Positions 8,336 through 16,808 of a stretch of DNA of 64,000 nt are shown here, piece by piece. The stretch is from Agriterribacter humi (GTDB taxonomy: Bacteria > Bacteroidota > Bacteroidia > Chitinophagales > Chitinophagaceae). A program made the position numbers and the translations under genes. The DNA lies in contig NZ_VOHQ01000001.1 of assembly GCF_009192765.1 (NCBI RefSeq), positions 558,001-622,000 on the forward strand, in the 5' to 3' direction. Positions within the stretch are counted from its first letter, which is position 1. Each line of letters begins with the position of its first letter. Below the pieces are notes generated by a model. That model made no database searches, was not told the DNA's origin, and saw only the letters and a list, made by a program, of their open reading frames with translations.

Positions 8336-9215
8336 GATTTTTTATTTTTTCTGCCAGTACATTCCAGTTCAACTCACCCGATGTTATGGCAGATTTAATA
8401 CCAGGCAATTTGTTTAATAATTCTTGTGCGGGAGGATAATGACTTTCACTGCAGGCCAGTGCCGCGGCTTCCCTGTCTAAAATATTTTCCGACTGCGCTA
8501 ATCTTTCCATATCAGGAAAAATGTCTTTGTCAATAAATTTTCCTGTGCAACGCCATATCTGCGGATTAACCGTACGATGTGCCGCCCATCTTTCATGGGC
8601 ATAATCGGATAAGGTTTTGGTCAACTCCGCATTAGCGCGTGCTTCCAACCCAATAATTTGCTCAACAGGCTTTTCCGTAAAAAAAGCTTTTAATACCAGT
8701 TGATTCCACGCCTGCTCATTTAAATAGGCTGCCGGGTACGGGTTGTTGCACATGATCGCTTCCAGGGCGCCGCCAATATTGCTGCGAATGCCTTCGGCGC
8801 AACGCTTGCTCCACATTTCGGGGTAAGCTAAAACAGGCAAAGCCGAATACAACGCTACCAGTTCATTTACTTCGGCTGCCAAAAATAAATTTTCAATCGT
8901 TTGAAAATATTGCGCTTTATCCGTGCTGTCAGCATTCGCAAGCAACCAAACCCTGCACAACCTGTCAATGGTCCACAACGCAATAGATAAGCCTGCCCCC
9001 TCTTTCCGGAGCGATTTTTCCTGCTCTTCTGTTACACGAATGAGCGATTTCCCTGTTTTACGGGGAACCGAAACAAAGGCAATATTAAACTGTTGGGAAT
9101 TATTGGTTTGGGCTGACTTATCGTTTAACCAATTCCAGACTTCGGGAGTTACATTTTGCCTGACAACTGCTGAAAATAATATCTTTAACGCTTCAGACTG
9201 ATAATGAGACATCAT
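8319..9215 (-). CDS. eboA: EboA domain-containing protein
   Basis: First gene of the ebo cluster, 298 residues. It has no catalytic motif that I recognise; it is mostly helical and Ala/Leu-rich (WIDRLCRVWLLANA is absent, but LWTIDRLCRVWLLANADS at about residues 100-117 is typical of the helical EboA family). The call rests on family resemblance and on the very specific context: eboB to eboF follow in order. A TAGCTTTG box 38 bp upstream of the start probably drives the whole cluster. Predicted soluble, role unknown. Confidence 0.8.
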   Translation of the reverse strand: MMSHYQSEALKILFSAVVRQNVTPEVWNWLNDKSAQTNNSQQFNIAFVSVPRKTGKSLIRVTEEQEKSLRKEGAGLSIALWTIDRLCRVWLLANADSTDKAQYFQTIENLFLAAEVNELVALYSALPVLAYPEMWSKRCAEGIRSNIGGALEAIMCNNPYPAAYLNEQAWNQLVLKAFFTEKPVEQIIGLEARANAELTKTLSDYAHERWAAHRTVNPQIWRCTGKFIDKDIFPDMERLAQSENILDREAAALACSESHYPPAQELLNKLPGIKSAITSGELNWNVLAEKIKNHVLQS

Positions 9216-9253
9216 ATTATCTTTAACCTGCTGCTTTAATAATTAATAATATG

Positions 9254-9261
9254 CAAAGCTA
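9254..9261 (-). promoter_or_regulatory. Candidate -7 promoter element of the ebo cluster
   Basis: The minus strand reads TAGCTTTG, an exact match to the Bacteroidota -7 consensus TAnnTTTG, about 38 bp before the eboA start. The flanking 12 bases GCAAAGCTAAGT (plus strand) are identical to those upstream of ribD. No clear -33 TTG at the usual 19-21 bp spacing is seen, so the call rests on the -7 box alone. Confidence 0.45.
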
Positions 9262-9336
9262 AGTAAGTTATTAATGAATTTAATTTACCTGTAAATTTAC
9301 AAATAACATTGCCTTAACCTCATATTCAAATTTTAT

Positions 9337-9714
9337 ATGCTTTTATCTGTATTAAATATCATTTTCTTTATTGCATTTGTATGGTTTGCCTGGTTAAATG
9401 TAAACGACAAAGATGCATGGCTTTGGGTAAGTATTTATATGGTATCCGCCATTTTGTGCGGTTTAGCAGCTTTTAAATATTATTATCCGCTTATTTATAT
9501 GCCGGTTATGGGCTTTTATTTGATATATGCCGTTATTCTTTTCTTTAAAAAAGATGGCGTTTGGGACTGGATGACCAAATACAAAAGACAAAATATTGCG
9601 GCAACCATGCAGGCTACCAGGCCATATATTGAAAATACAAGGGAATGCTTTGGATTGCTTATCATTACCGGTTCGTTGCTGATTAATTTATTAGTGAGTT
9701 ACCAGGTACATTAA
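9337..9714 (+). CDS. TMEM220-family membrane protein
   Basis: A 125-residue protein with four hydrophobic helices. NVNDKDAWLWVSIYM after the first helix and ENTRECFGLLI near the end match the two hallmark segments of the transmembrane family 220 (often QxNDPDxxxWxxIY and EExREFxGLxI). Function is unknown in this family. It is divergent from eboA and is followed after 46 bp by a Dabb protein, so the two may form a small operon. Confidence 0.75.
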   Translation: MLLSVLNIIFFIAFVWFAWLNVNDKDAWLWVSIYMVSAILCGLAAFKYYYPLIYMPVMGFYLIYAVILFFKKDGVWDWMTKYKRQNIAATMQATRPYIENTRECFGLLIITGSLLINLLVSYQVH

Positions 9715-9760
9715 ATATAAAACGCCCCATCAACTTAATCAATTTCACAAATCTGAATTC

Positions 9761-10060
9761 ATGATCCGTCATACCGTAGCATTTACATTAAAATACCCAA
9801 AGGGGTCTCCGGAAGAAAAAGAATTTTTAGATGCCGCTTTGCATTTGGTAAAGATACCCGGCGTACAACATTTTGAAAGGCTGAGGCAAACCAGTAAAAA
9901 GAACAGGTTTGATTTCGGTTTATCAATGGAGTTTTCAGATCGGGAAGCCTATGAAACATACAATAACCATCCCACACATACTGCATTTATTCAACAGTAC
10001 TGGATAACTGGAGTAGAAGATTTTTTAGAAACAGATTATGAGCCTTATTTTCTAACATGA
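9761..10060 (+). CDS. Dabb (stress-responsive alpha/beta barrel) domain protein
   Basis: 99 residues, the usual length for a single Dabb domain. It starts MIRHTVAFTLKY, and carries FDFGLSMEFSDREAYETYNNHPTH cut here to the hallmark pieces SMEFSDREAYETY and HPTHTAFI, typical of this ferredoxin-like dimeric barrel. Plant and bacterial members are linked to stress or small-molecule binding; the ligand here is unknown. The gene ends 11 bp from the convergent methyltransferase gene. Confidence 0.85.
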   Translation: MIRHTVAFTLKYPKGSPEEKEFLDAALHLVKIPGVQHFERLRQTSKKNRFDFGLSMEFSDREAYETYNNHPTHTAFIQQYWITGVEDFLETDYEPYFLT

Positions 10061-10071
10061 GCCTGTAATCT

Positions 10072-10542
10072 TCATATCCATCTTCTCACTTTCTTCTTAT
10101 ACTGCAGGTATGCGTTGCCGAAAGCTCTTTGCAGGTAATGCTCTTCTTTGCTGATAATATAAACCTGAACAGTTATAATAAGCAGTGGTATCACAATGAA
10201 GGTCCACCAGTTGCCTTTAAAAAAGCCAATGCCACTATACAATAACAACAAGCCCAAATACATGGGATTGCGGGTAAAAGCATATATCCCGGCTGTTTGC
10301 AGGGAATGAGCGGGCTTAATGGTAATCAGGGTATTATTAGAAACAAGAAACTTCCATAGCGCAGGCAGTAAAACCAATATACCTGCAATAAGTAAAACCC
10401 GGCCTGCCGTTGCAGCCACTGCCGTTTGCAAAAAAAGGCTGTTCAATGGCATCGCTTTTTGCAATGCAACAGACAAAAAGAAAAATGCCACATAAATTAA
10501 TGGCGGTGGTATATATACGCCCGGATGATCTTTCTTTTGCAT
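10072..10542 (-). CDS. Isoprenylcysteine carboxyl methyltransferase (ICMT/PEMT)-like membrane protein
   Basis: A 156-residue membrane protein with several hydrophobic helices and the family motif GIYAFTRNPMYLG followed by EEHYLQRAFGNAYLQYKK, characteristic of the ICMT/phospholipid methyltransferase group. The frame is open to an upstream Met at 10581. I prefer the internal ATG at 10542 because MQKKDHPGVYIPPPLIYV is a natural family N-terminus, whereas the 13 extra residues have no family character. The substrate (lipid, isoprenoid or other) cannot be told. Confidence 0.8.
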   Translation of the reverse strand: MQKKDHPGVYIPPPLIYVAFFFLSVALQKAMPLNSLFLQTAVAATAGRVLLIAGILVLLPALWKFLVSNNTLITIKPAHSLQTAGIYAFTRNPMYLGLLLLYSGIGFFKGNWWTFIVIPLLIITVQVYIISKEEHYLQRAFGNAYLQYKKKVRRWI

Positions 10543-10652
10543 TATGATTCTCTGTTTGTGCGCTGAAGTAATTATATACACTACAGGTATTCCTGCATCA
10601 GTCCAAAATTAAACGGACGCGGTATTAAATCTTAGTAAAAAAACGACATTCT

Positions 10653-11480
10653 TTAACCGGTTGGAAATGTACTGTACCCGCTGGTGGGTTGCAGGTAAAA
10701 GCGTCCCGGAGGAAACTCGGCAAATGTTTTAAATTCTTTCAACAGGTGAGAAGAATCCGTATACCCGCATTCTATGGCGATTTGCGACCAGTTTTTATAA
10801 GGATGTGCATTCTTTATTTTCATGGCATATTCAAACCGTACGATACGGATGAACAATTTGGGAGCGATCCCCACCCTTTTAGTAAAATTACGTTCAAACT
10901 GCCGGAGGCTCAGGCGGGCCAAATCTGCCCATGTTTTCAATGAATGCGCTGTCAACGGATCAAGCATGTCAACAGCGATCTGATCAATGGGTTCTTCCGT
11001 CCGGCAGGATGTATCAAACTTCTTTTCGAGGAATGACATAATTATTTCTGACATAGCATCATAAGATGAGGCGGCTGTTAGTTGCTCCATCAGATCCATC
11101 AATTCGCTACCCCATATTGTGGCAGCATCTACACCATTATTAACCGTTTGCTGCATGGGTATACCCAATAAGCGCCAGGTGCCGGTTGGATGAAAAGCCA
11201 CTTTAACCATCAGGTGATCTTTACCAAATAACAGTCCTACAGGTTTGTATTTTGGACCGGTAACCACTACACGGGGAAGCGGTATTTCTACGTGTGCGGC
11301 AGGTACAATTTTTACCAGGTCATTGATGTAGAAATAAAGATTTTGCTCGGTATTGGCCAGGCAGGTAATAAAAGGTTCTGGAAGCTTTGTTGCTTCACTC
11401 CATTGCGCATGATACACCTGCAATTCGCGAACTATTCCCTTAAGGATGGGAGAAGGCTGGTATACTTTATAAAAAGGCAA
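10653..11480 (-). CDS. AraC-family transcriptional regulator
   Basis: 275 residues with a C-terminal AraC/XylS double helix-turn-helix: LSLRQFERNFTKRVGIAPK is the first helix region, and WSQIAIECGYTDSSHLLKEF the second, ending in the typical FPPGRFY stretch. The N-terminal 170 residues are a sensing domain of the type seen in many Bacteroidota AraC proteins (YKPVGLLFGKDHLMVKVAFH). It stands alone; the target genes are not evident. Start at 11480 agrees with the family N-terminus (MPFYKVYQPSPIL). Confidence 0.88.
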   Translation of the reverse strand: MPFYKVYQPSPILKGIVRELQVYHAQWSEATKLPEPFITCLANTEQNLYFYINDLVKIVPAAHVEIPLPRVVVTGPKYKPVGLLFGKDHLMVKVAFHPTGTWRLLGIPMQQTVNNGVDAATIWGSELMDLMEQLTAASSYDAMSEIIMSFLEKKFDTSCRTEEPIDQIAVDMLDPLTAHSLKTWADLARLSLRQFERNFTKRVGIAPKLFIRIVRFEYAMKIKNAHPYKNWSQIAIECGYTDSSHLLKEFKTFAEFPPGRFYLQPTSGYSTFPTG

Positions 11481-11570
11481 TTTGTGCGTTTATGATGAAG
11501 GTAGCAAATTACAGGTATGCCGCCTTATAAAATGACGATAATTGTAAGACCTCCTGCTGCTGTGGAATCC

Positions 11571-11930
11571 TTACATAAAAAATTCCTCCGACACAATTTT
11601 TCCATCCTTCACCTGGTAAACGCACAATTCATTCATGTTCGAACGATCCTGCCCCTTCATGGTAATATCCATATCCAATGCAAAAGCAATGGCATTTCCT
11701 GCCACTAAAGGCTCCGACAGGGTAATACCATGTGTTTTTTCAACCATCGCCTCAAACTGGTGCCCCTTTTTAATGACCGCCGGCAACCCTTTTGTTTCTT
11801 TTTCAAATCCGGGAGTAGCATAAGGCTCAATACTTACCACATCTTTTGAGAACAATTCTTTTTGTGCCGTTTCAAACTCGCCTTTACGGCAAAGTTCAGC
11901 CAGCCGCGAAGCAATTTGTTGTGTTGTCAT
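11571..11930 (-). CDS. SnoaL-like/NTF2-fold protein
   Basis: 119 residues, the size of a single NTF2-like cone fold. The pattern ELCRKGEFETAQKELFSKDVV cut here to GEFETAQKELFSKDVVS and the C-terminal ELCVYQVKDGKIVSEEFFM are typical of SnoaL-like proteins in Bacteroidota. Catalytic function is unpredictable in this fold. It lies 45 bp after a small hypothetical gene and on the same strand as the topoisomerase. Confidence 0.8.
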   Translation of the reverse strand: MTTQQIASRLAELCRKGEFETAQKELFSKDVVSIEPYATPGFEKETKGLPAVIKKGHQFEAMVEKTHGITLSEPLVAGNAIAFALDMDITMKGQDRSNMNELCVYQVKDGKIVSEEFFM

Positions 11931-11975
11931 GATCTTATTTTTATGTCTTTACAAATCTTCATAAAAAGAATTATA

Positions 11976-12179
11976 CTATTTGGTTTCAAATGCATTGGCC
12001 GAGCCATCAGATTCCTGTTCATCAATATGCTCTTTTTTACCGGTTTTCGTTTCATTCTCAAAATCAACGGGTGCATTGATCCGCTGCGCCATTTCATCCA
12101 TAAAATCTTTATCCTCTTCCGTTGCCGGGGCAGACTGCTTTTTTTTAGAAAGATATTGCTGAAGTCTCTTGTCACTCAT
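11976..12179 (-). CDS. Small hydrophilic hypothetical protein
   Basis: 67 residues, highly charged (KRLQQYLSKKKQS, EEDKDFMDEMAQRI), with no membrane segment. It starts 10 bp after the topoisomerase stop, so it is probably cotranscribed. Composition looks like real coding sequence, unlike the overlapping frame at 11927-12175, which is basic and hydrophobic. I do not recognise the family. Confidence 0.6.
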   Translation of the reverse strand: MSDKRLQQYLSKKKQSAPATEEDKDFMDEMAQRINAPVDFENETKTGKKEHIDEQESDGSANAFETK

Positions 12180-12189
12180 GTAGCATCCT

Positions 12190-13281
12190 TTAATGGGTTT
12201 CCAATATTTTCATCACTATTTTTTCTTCCGCAGTTAACCCGGCTTTATTGTCATTTATACTTATTTTATCTAATTGCCGGATATATTTCTCCAGGCTATT
12301 GGTTTCATATAAAGATATAATTACCGGGTGCACATAATATTTTTTACATACGGTTCTGGTATTTCCCAATTGTGCAGATACCTGGTCTAAAGCCTCAACC
12401 ATCTTTTTTTTTGCATCAGTGTCTGTCTCCGCGATACCCATTTCTTTAAAAGCTAAAAAAGCCTGCACCGTGCCGGACCATGTGCGAAAATCCTTGGCTG
12501 TAAAATCACTACCGCTAATCTGCCTGATATACTCATTTACCATTCCCGAATCAATGGAGCGCCTTTCATCTCCTTCATAATACTGAAAAAGTTCCTTACC
12601 CGGAATATCCCTGCATTGTTTTACAATAGCGGCCAACTTTTTATTTTTGATCGTAATATTATGTTCAATGCCTTTTTTGCCTTTAAAACAGAAGGTAATC
12701 TTTTTTTGTTCAATAGCAACATGCTTATCCTTCAAAGTGGTTAATCCAAATGAGCCGTATAGTTTTTCATAAAAATTACTGCCTATCCGTATATTCGTTC
12801 GTTCCATTAAGCTTACCACAGTTGCCAGCACTTTTTGCAGAGGTAATCCTGGCAATGCAATGTCTTTTTCCAATTGCAGCCTGATAGCAGGTAAAGCTTC
12901 CCCAAACGCATGCAGGCGATAAAATTTTGTATGATTTCTTAAGGTGTTCCATAAGGGATGATAGCGGTATTGCTTTCTTTTCCGGGTATCAAGTCCGGTT
13001 GCCTGCAGGTGCCCGTTTTCCAAAGTACAGATCCACACATTTTCCCAGGCCGGTGGTATAACCAGGCTTTTAATCCGGAGGATCTGCTTTTTGTCTTTTA
13101 CAGTTGCCTTGCCCTGTACATAATAAAAGCCCTTTCCGTTTTTTACTCTTACAATACCCGGTTGCGTGTCTGTAACATATACCAGGTTAACAGCTTCCGC
13201 GCTTTTTACGGGATCGTTAACAATAGCTTCTATTTTTCTGTCAGGGAGCTTTATGATCTCTTCTTCATTAACAATGATCAT
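12190..13281 (-). CDS. DNA topoisomerase IB (poxvirus type)
   Basis: 363 residues with the viral/bacterial type IB fold. The N-terminal clamp includes GKGFYYVQGKATVKDK and VIPPAWENVWIC. Catalytic motifs are RTNIRIGS (first Arg), a KKITFCFKGKKG strand (catalytic Lys region), KDFRTWSGT (second Arg), and KKYYVHP with the likely nucleophile Tyr316. The usual His is Asn in LGNTRTV, as in other bacterial members. These enzymes relax supercoils through a 3'-phosphotyrosine intermediate. The gene probably forms a transcript with the two small genes downstream. Confidence 0.93.
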   Translation of the reverse strand: MIIVNEEEIIKLPDRKIEAIVNDPVKSAEAVNLVYVTDTQPGIVRVKNGKGFYYVQGKATVKDKKQILRIKSLVIPPAWENVWICTLENGHLQATGLDTRKRKQYRYHPLWNTLRNHTKFYRLHAFGEALPAIRLQLEKDIALPGLPLQKVLATVVSLMERTNIRIGSNFYEKLYGSFGLTTLKDKHVAIEQKKITFCFKGKKGIEHNITIKNKKLAAIVKQCRDIPGKELFQYYEGDERRSIDSGMVNEYIRQISGSDFTAKDFRTWSGTVQAFLAFKEMGIAETDTDAKKKMVEALDQVSAQLGNTRTVCKKYYVHPVIISLYETNSLEKYIRQLDKISINDNKAGLTAEEKIVMKILETH

Positions 13282-13427
13282 ATATTCATATGGTAAGCGT
13301 ATTTTTTTCGCCCGATGTTATCAAGCAAAAAATCGGCCAGCTCCTTAGTCATATCAAACTTCAATCATCTGGTGAAATATTGTAGAAATATTTCCCATCC
13401 GTGCAAAAGCGGGACAGTGTAGTGCAC

Positions 13428-13453
13428 AAAAAAGCCACCGGTTTCCCGGCGGC
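13428..13453 (-). terminator. Intrinsic terminator of the siderophore receptor gene
   Basis: Read on the minus strand, an 8-bp stem (GCCGCCGG with CCGGTGGC, one G-U pair) closed by a GAAA tetraloop is followed by six T. It begins 28 bp after the receptor stop codon. Confidence 0.85.
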
Positions 13454-13481
13454 CTCATTGCATTTGTCATAATATATTATA

Positions 13482-15890
13482 TTAAAATCTGTACGATACG
13501 GTAGCTATAAACTGACGTGGCGGTATAGGGTTGATACTATAGTTTTCGTGCACATAATAATTATAGGTATTGGTAAGATTGGAAACCTTTGCCAGTAAAG
13601 AAATCTTTTTAAAAGAATAACCTGCCGAAAGATCAATGCTGGTAAATCCTTCCACGGGTATTAACCTGGAATAATTTTGCGATTGCTGATGGGTATTATT
13701 CCATCCCGCAAAGCGTTTACCAGCATAAAATACAGATGCTCCTATTTTAAATCCCTTTAAACGGTTATTAAAGCTGTAAAAAATGCTTGCATTTGTGGTG
13801 TGGGCGGGTGTATTAACCAATCTTTCCCCTTCTACATAGCTCCCTTTTGTATCGGGGGTTTTTGTGTAACGCATATTATTATAGCTGTACCCGGCTATAA
13901 TATCCAGTCCTTTTGCAGGATGCCCGGTAATATCCAGTTCAATACCATCGCTGGTCGTTTGTCCTGCCAGTTCTTTTAATGCGGTATTATTATTTGGGGT
14001 AACCCCATCTGCTTCAAACTGCGCTGTTTGCGCCAGGTTATTGTTGATGATGCGGTAAGCGGTAACATTTACTGATAATAATCCTTTGAAAAAATCATTC
14101 TTTACGCCCAGTTCAAACTGATCAATAAGGGAAGGAGAAAGCGCATTGCCAAACACATCTGTTCCGCTGTTTACAGAAAAAGAATTGCTATAGCTTGCAA
14201 AAACGGCGGTATGGGAAAGTGGCTTGTACACTATGCCAAACCTGGGCGAAAAGGCCTGGTCGCTTTTACCGCTGCCTTTTACCATGCTGTCTTTTGCCAG
14301 GTAAGTGGTTTGGGCAGCCTGCGAATTTTGATACGACCAGCGTACACCTGCCAGCAATTTTAACTGATTTGAAATGCTGATCAAATCCTGCACATATGCC
14401 CCAAAACGATTAACCGGTGTTTGTACGCTTGTTACCTTAGCAGCATCCGGGATATCGGTGCGCTGCGTATATTTTGAGTGATCCAGTATATTAATGGTGT
14501 CGTAGGTTTTGGGATTATCGAAGGTATAGCTGGTGGTAAAATACTTATCAGCATCCACACCTGCCAGCAGCGTATGATCTATTTCACCCGTTTTGAATTT
14601 TCCGGTAAGATCTGCCTGTCCCAGGTAATAATTTTCTTTCGATTCAATTTTATTCAGCGGACGGATCCAGTCGCCATTTGCAGCGGCCTGTATTCTTTCG
14701 GTTGAATAATAGTCTCTTTTGTATGATTGGTAAGAACCTGTGAGGTTAAGGTTCCACGCATCGCTGAACTGGTGTTTTAAAGTGGCGGTAGCCGTTGCCT
14801 GGTTGGCTTTATTGTATTGCCATGAAACGCCCTGGAAAGTAGAACGGGGTACATCGGAGATGATGGTATTGTCTAAAGAACCAATTCCAAAATCTGGTGT
14901 AAATTCATGATTCAGATAATCAGCCTGGACCAGTAAACTGGTTCTTTTGTTCAAATTAAATAATACAGATGGGTTAATATAGTATCGTTCAGAATGTACC
15001 TGATCGCGGTAGCTTCCGGCATTTTCGTAGGTGCCATTGAGCCGCACAGCTATTTTAGATGATACAGGTCCATATACATCAAATGCGGGTTTGTATAAGT
15101 CATAACTTCCTGCTCTCATGGAAACTTCGCCCCCAAATTCAAACTTTGGCTGTTTGGTAACCATATTAACGATTCCCCCGGGCGCCACACTGCCATACAA
15201 AATAGCGGCACTACCCTTGAGCACCTCCACTTTTTCAAGGGAACTTACCTCCGGCATTACGCCCGAATTTACCCTTGCACCATTTTTATACATATTATCG
15301 TTAGAAAGACGATAGCCACGTGCTGAAAAAGTTTCCTGTGTGTTGGCTCTCGTAGTAGACAGGTAAACACCATTCACATTCCTGATTACATCGCTCAGGC
15401 GCTGAGCCTGCTGGTTCCGGATAACCGTTTGGCCTATTACCGCGATACTTTGTGGCAGATCCATTGGCGCAACAGGCAGTTTCCCCACAGAAACCGGTTG
15501 AAGATTGGGACTTCTTCTGCCTTCGATAACAATTTCATTTAACTGCTTAGCCGTTTCTTTAAAAGTAATTTCCAATTCCACGGCCCCATCTTCCCCGACA
15601 TTTACCTGTTTTTCCTGGGTTTGCAGACCGGTATAAGAAATACTAATGATGTATTGTCCCGGTTTTACATTTTTAATGATAAAAAAACCTTCTTCATCGG
15701 TTAAAGTGGCAACTGTTGAATTTTTGATCTGAACAGTTACCCAGGCAGCCGGCTTGCCATCTAATGTGGTCACTTTTCCTTTTATCCGTCCGTTGTATTC
15801 ATCGGCGGCATAAGCAGCCAGTACGGCTGTGCAACAAAAACAAATCACTATTAATCCTTTGGCCCAAAAACTTATAGCTTTTCCTTTCAC
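13482..15890 (-). CDS. TonB-dependent siderophore receptor
   Basis: 802 residues. A signal peptide (residues 1-29, ending near AAYAAD) precedes a carboxypeptidase-like regulatory domain (GKVTTLDGKPAAWVTVQI), a plug (DLPQSIAVIGQTVIRNQQ, LKGSAAILYGSVAPGGIVN) and a beta-barrel ending in the aromatic RQFIATVSYRF. The sequence type (SARGYR, DVIRNVNGV) is that of ferrichrome/hydroxamate-like TonB receptors. It should sit in the outer membrane and import a ferric siderophore with TonB energy. A TATCTTTG box and a short inverted repeat lie upstream, in keeping with iron control (inference). Confidence 0.93.
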   Translation of the reverse strand: MKGKAISFWAKGLIVICFCCTAVLAAYAADEYNGRIKGKVTTLDGKPAAWVTVQIKNSTVATLTDEEGFFIIKNVKPGQYIISISYTGLQTQEKQVNVGEDGAVELEITFKETAKQLNEIVIEGRRSPNLQPVSVGKLPVAPMDLPQSIAVIGQTVIRNQQAQRLSDVIRNVNGVYLSTTRANTQETFSARGYRLSNDNMYKNGARVNSGVMPEVSSLEKVEVLKGSAAILYGSVAPGGIVNMVTKQPKFEFGGEVSMRAGSYDLYKPAFDVYGPVSSKIAVRLNGTYENAGSYRDQVHSERYYINPSVLFNLNKRTSLLVQADYLNHEFTPDFGIGSLDNTIISDVPRSTFQGVSWQYNKANQATATATLKHQFSDAWNLNLTGSYQSYKRDYYSTERIQAAANGDWIRPLNKIESKENYYLGQADLTGKFKTGEIDHTLLAGVDADKYFTTSYTFDNPKTYDTINILDHSKYTQRTDIPDAAKVTSVQTPVNRFGAYVQDLISISNQLKLLAGVRWSYQNSQAAQTTYLAKDSMVKGSGKSDQAFSPRFGIVYKPLSHTAVFASYSNSFSVNSGTDVFGNALSPSLIDQFELGVKNDFFKGLLSVNVTAYRIINNNLAQTAQFEADGVTPNNNTALKELAGQTTSDGIELDITGHPAKGLDIIAGYSYNNMRYTKTPDTKGSYVEGERLVNTPAHTTNASIFYSFNNRLKGFKIGASVFYAGKRFAGWNNTHQQSQNYSRLIPVEGFTSIDLSAGYSFKKISLLAKVSNLTNTYNYYVHENYSINPIPPRQFIATVSYRF

Positions 15891-15915
15891 TTTAGTCTTT
15901 TTTTTATTACGAAAT

Positions 15916-15930
15916 TGAATACCCTATTCA
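15916..15930. promoter_or_regulatory. Inverted repeat in receptor leader
   Basis: TGAATA and TATTCA flank CCC, with a further GAAA/TTTC match outside. It lies between the candidate -7 box (15961) and the start codon (15890). The position suits a repressor operator such as Fur, but the match to a Fur box is loose. Confidence 0.3.
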
Positions 15931-15960
15931 TTTCAATTGACAAGCAGTTTTTTAACGCTG

Positions 15961-15968
15961 CAAAGATA
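15961..15968 (-). promoter_or_regulatory. Candidate -7 promoter element of the siderophore receptor
   Basis: The minus strand reads TATCTTTG, matching TAnnTTTG, 71 bp before the start codon. No convincing -33 element was found. Confidence 0.4.
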
Positions 15969-16039
15969 TTTTCGGCCTTGCCATTTCGTTTACGCTAAAA
16001 GGAAAAATGGTTACGTAATGAGGAAATTCGAAGGAATAC

Positions 16040-16081
16040 AAAGACAAATAACCAAAAGACAAATAACAAGAAACAAATAAG
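16040..16081. repeat. Heptad tract, AAAGACA/AATAACC family
   Basis: Six units of 7 nt (AAAGACA AATAACC and variants) in register. It lies in the 918-bp non-coding region between mgtC and the siderophore receptor (15891-16808), in which I find no credible gene. Confidence 0.6.
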
Positions 16082-16200
16082 GTTCAAATTCGAAGCGAAA
16101 TCCGAGAGAGGTCAGAGTTGAAAAGAGAAAGGTGAAAGAAGGCGTACCCAGCCTGCGGTTAGTAGTTTCTCAACTGATTGATTGTCGCAAAGCCGAAATA

Positions 16201-16270
16201 AACCACAAACAATAAACGATAACTCAGGTTGAAACGGATATTCCCTGAAACTTGAAACCTGTGACCTGGG
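16201..16270. repeat. Heptad tracts, AACNATA and CCTGAAA families
   Basis: AACCACA AACAATA and a third unit lie at 16201-16221, and CCTGAAA CTTGAAA with variants at 16244-16270. The second block has the word family also seen at 26731, 35881, 44623, 58477 and 61376. Confidence 0.65.
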
Positions 16271-16609
16271 TCAATCTCAAACTGCCCATCGCTGTGGATA
16301 TCAAACTATAAATTCTCTTTATCTTCTATCTGAAATCATGCCCTACGTACTTTTCCGTTGCAGAAGGTATATTAAGCATACAACCCTTTTCAATAAAACA
16401 TAGGATGGCAGCGGGTTTTGCTTTAAGCCCCATAACATTGCAGATAACCGCATTTCAATATCAGCCACCACCCATAGTAGTTTTCCCAATGCGTAGTAGA
16501 GCAGCTACAGTTTTTTTAAAATTCTTTTACGTTACAATAATATAAAGCACTATTTTTTTACACATCTTATTCACGTTCCTTTGTGCAACAAATCCAAATC
16601 CTGTTTTAA

Positions 16610-16637
16610 GATCCCTGATCCCTGATCCAATATCCAA
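16610..16637. repeat. Heptad tract, GATCCCT family
   Basis: Two exact copies of GATCCCT are followed by GATCCAA and TATCCAA in register. The tract lies inside a small minus-strand open frame (16527-16787), which argues that this frame is not coding. Confidence 0.6.
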
Positions 16638-16808
16638 AGAGAAGCATTTAATCCAATGCCTTTGAGAAAGCAATGTTTTTAACCGTCCGTATAAAAACAT
16701 TGAACCGGCAGCAATAAGCTGCAATTGAATATCCATATCGTATGAAACCCTGAACAGCAGCAGAGAGTGCAATAACGTTGATTTCATTCCTCTGTAACCA
16801 ACCGGAAA

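Noticed and set aside
11927-12175. Alternative 82-codon frame over the small hypothetical gene
   Set aside because: Basic and hydrophobic mixture; the overlapping frame at 11976-12179 has better coding character and spacing.
16527-16787. 86-codon minus-strand open frame
   Set aside because: It crosses a heptad tract (GATCCCT repeats), has no family-like sequence and no neighbour coupling.
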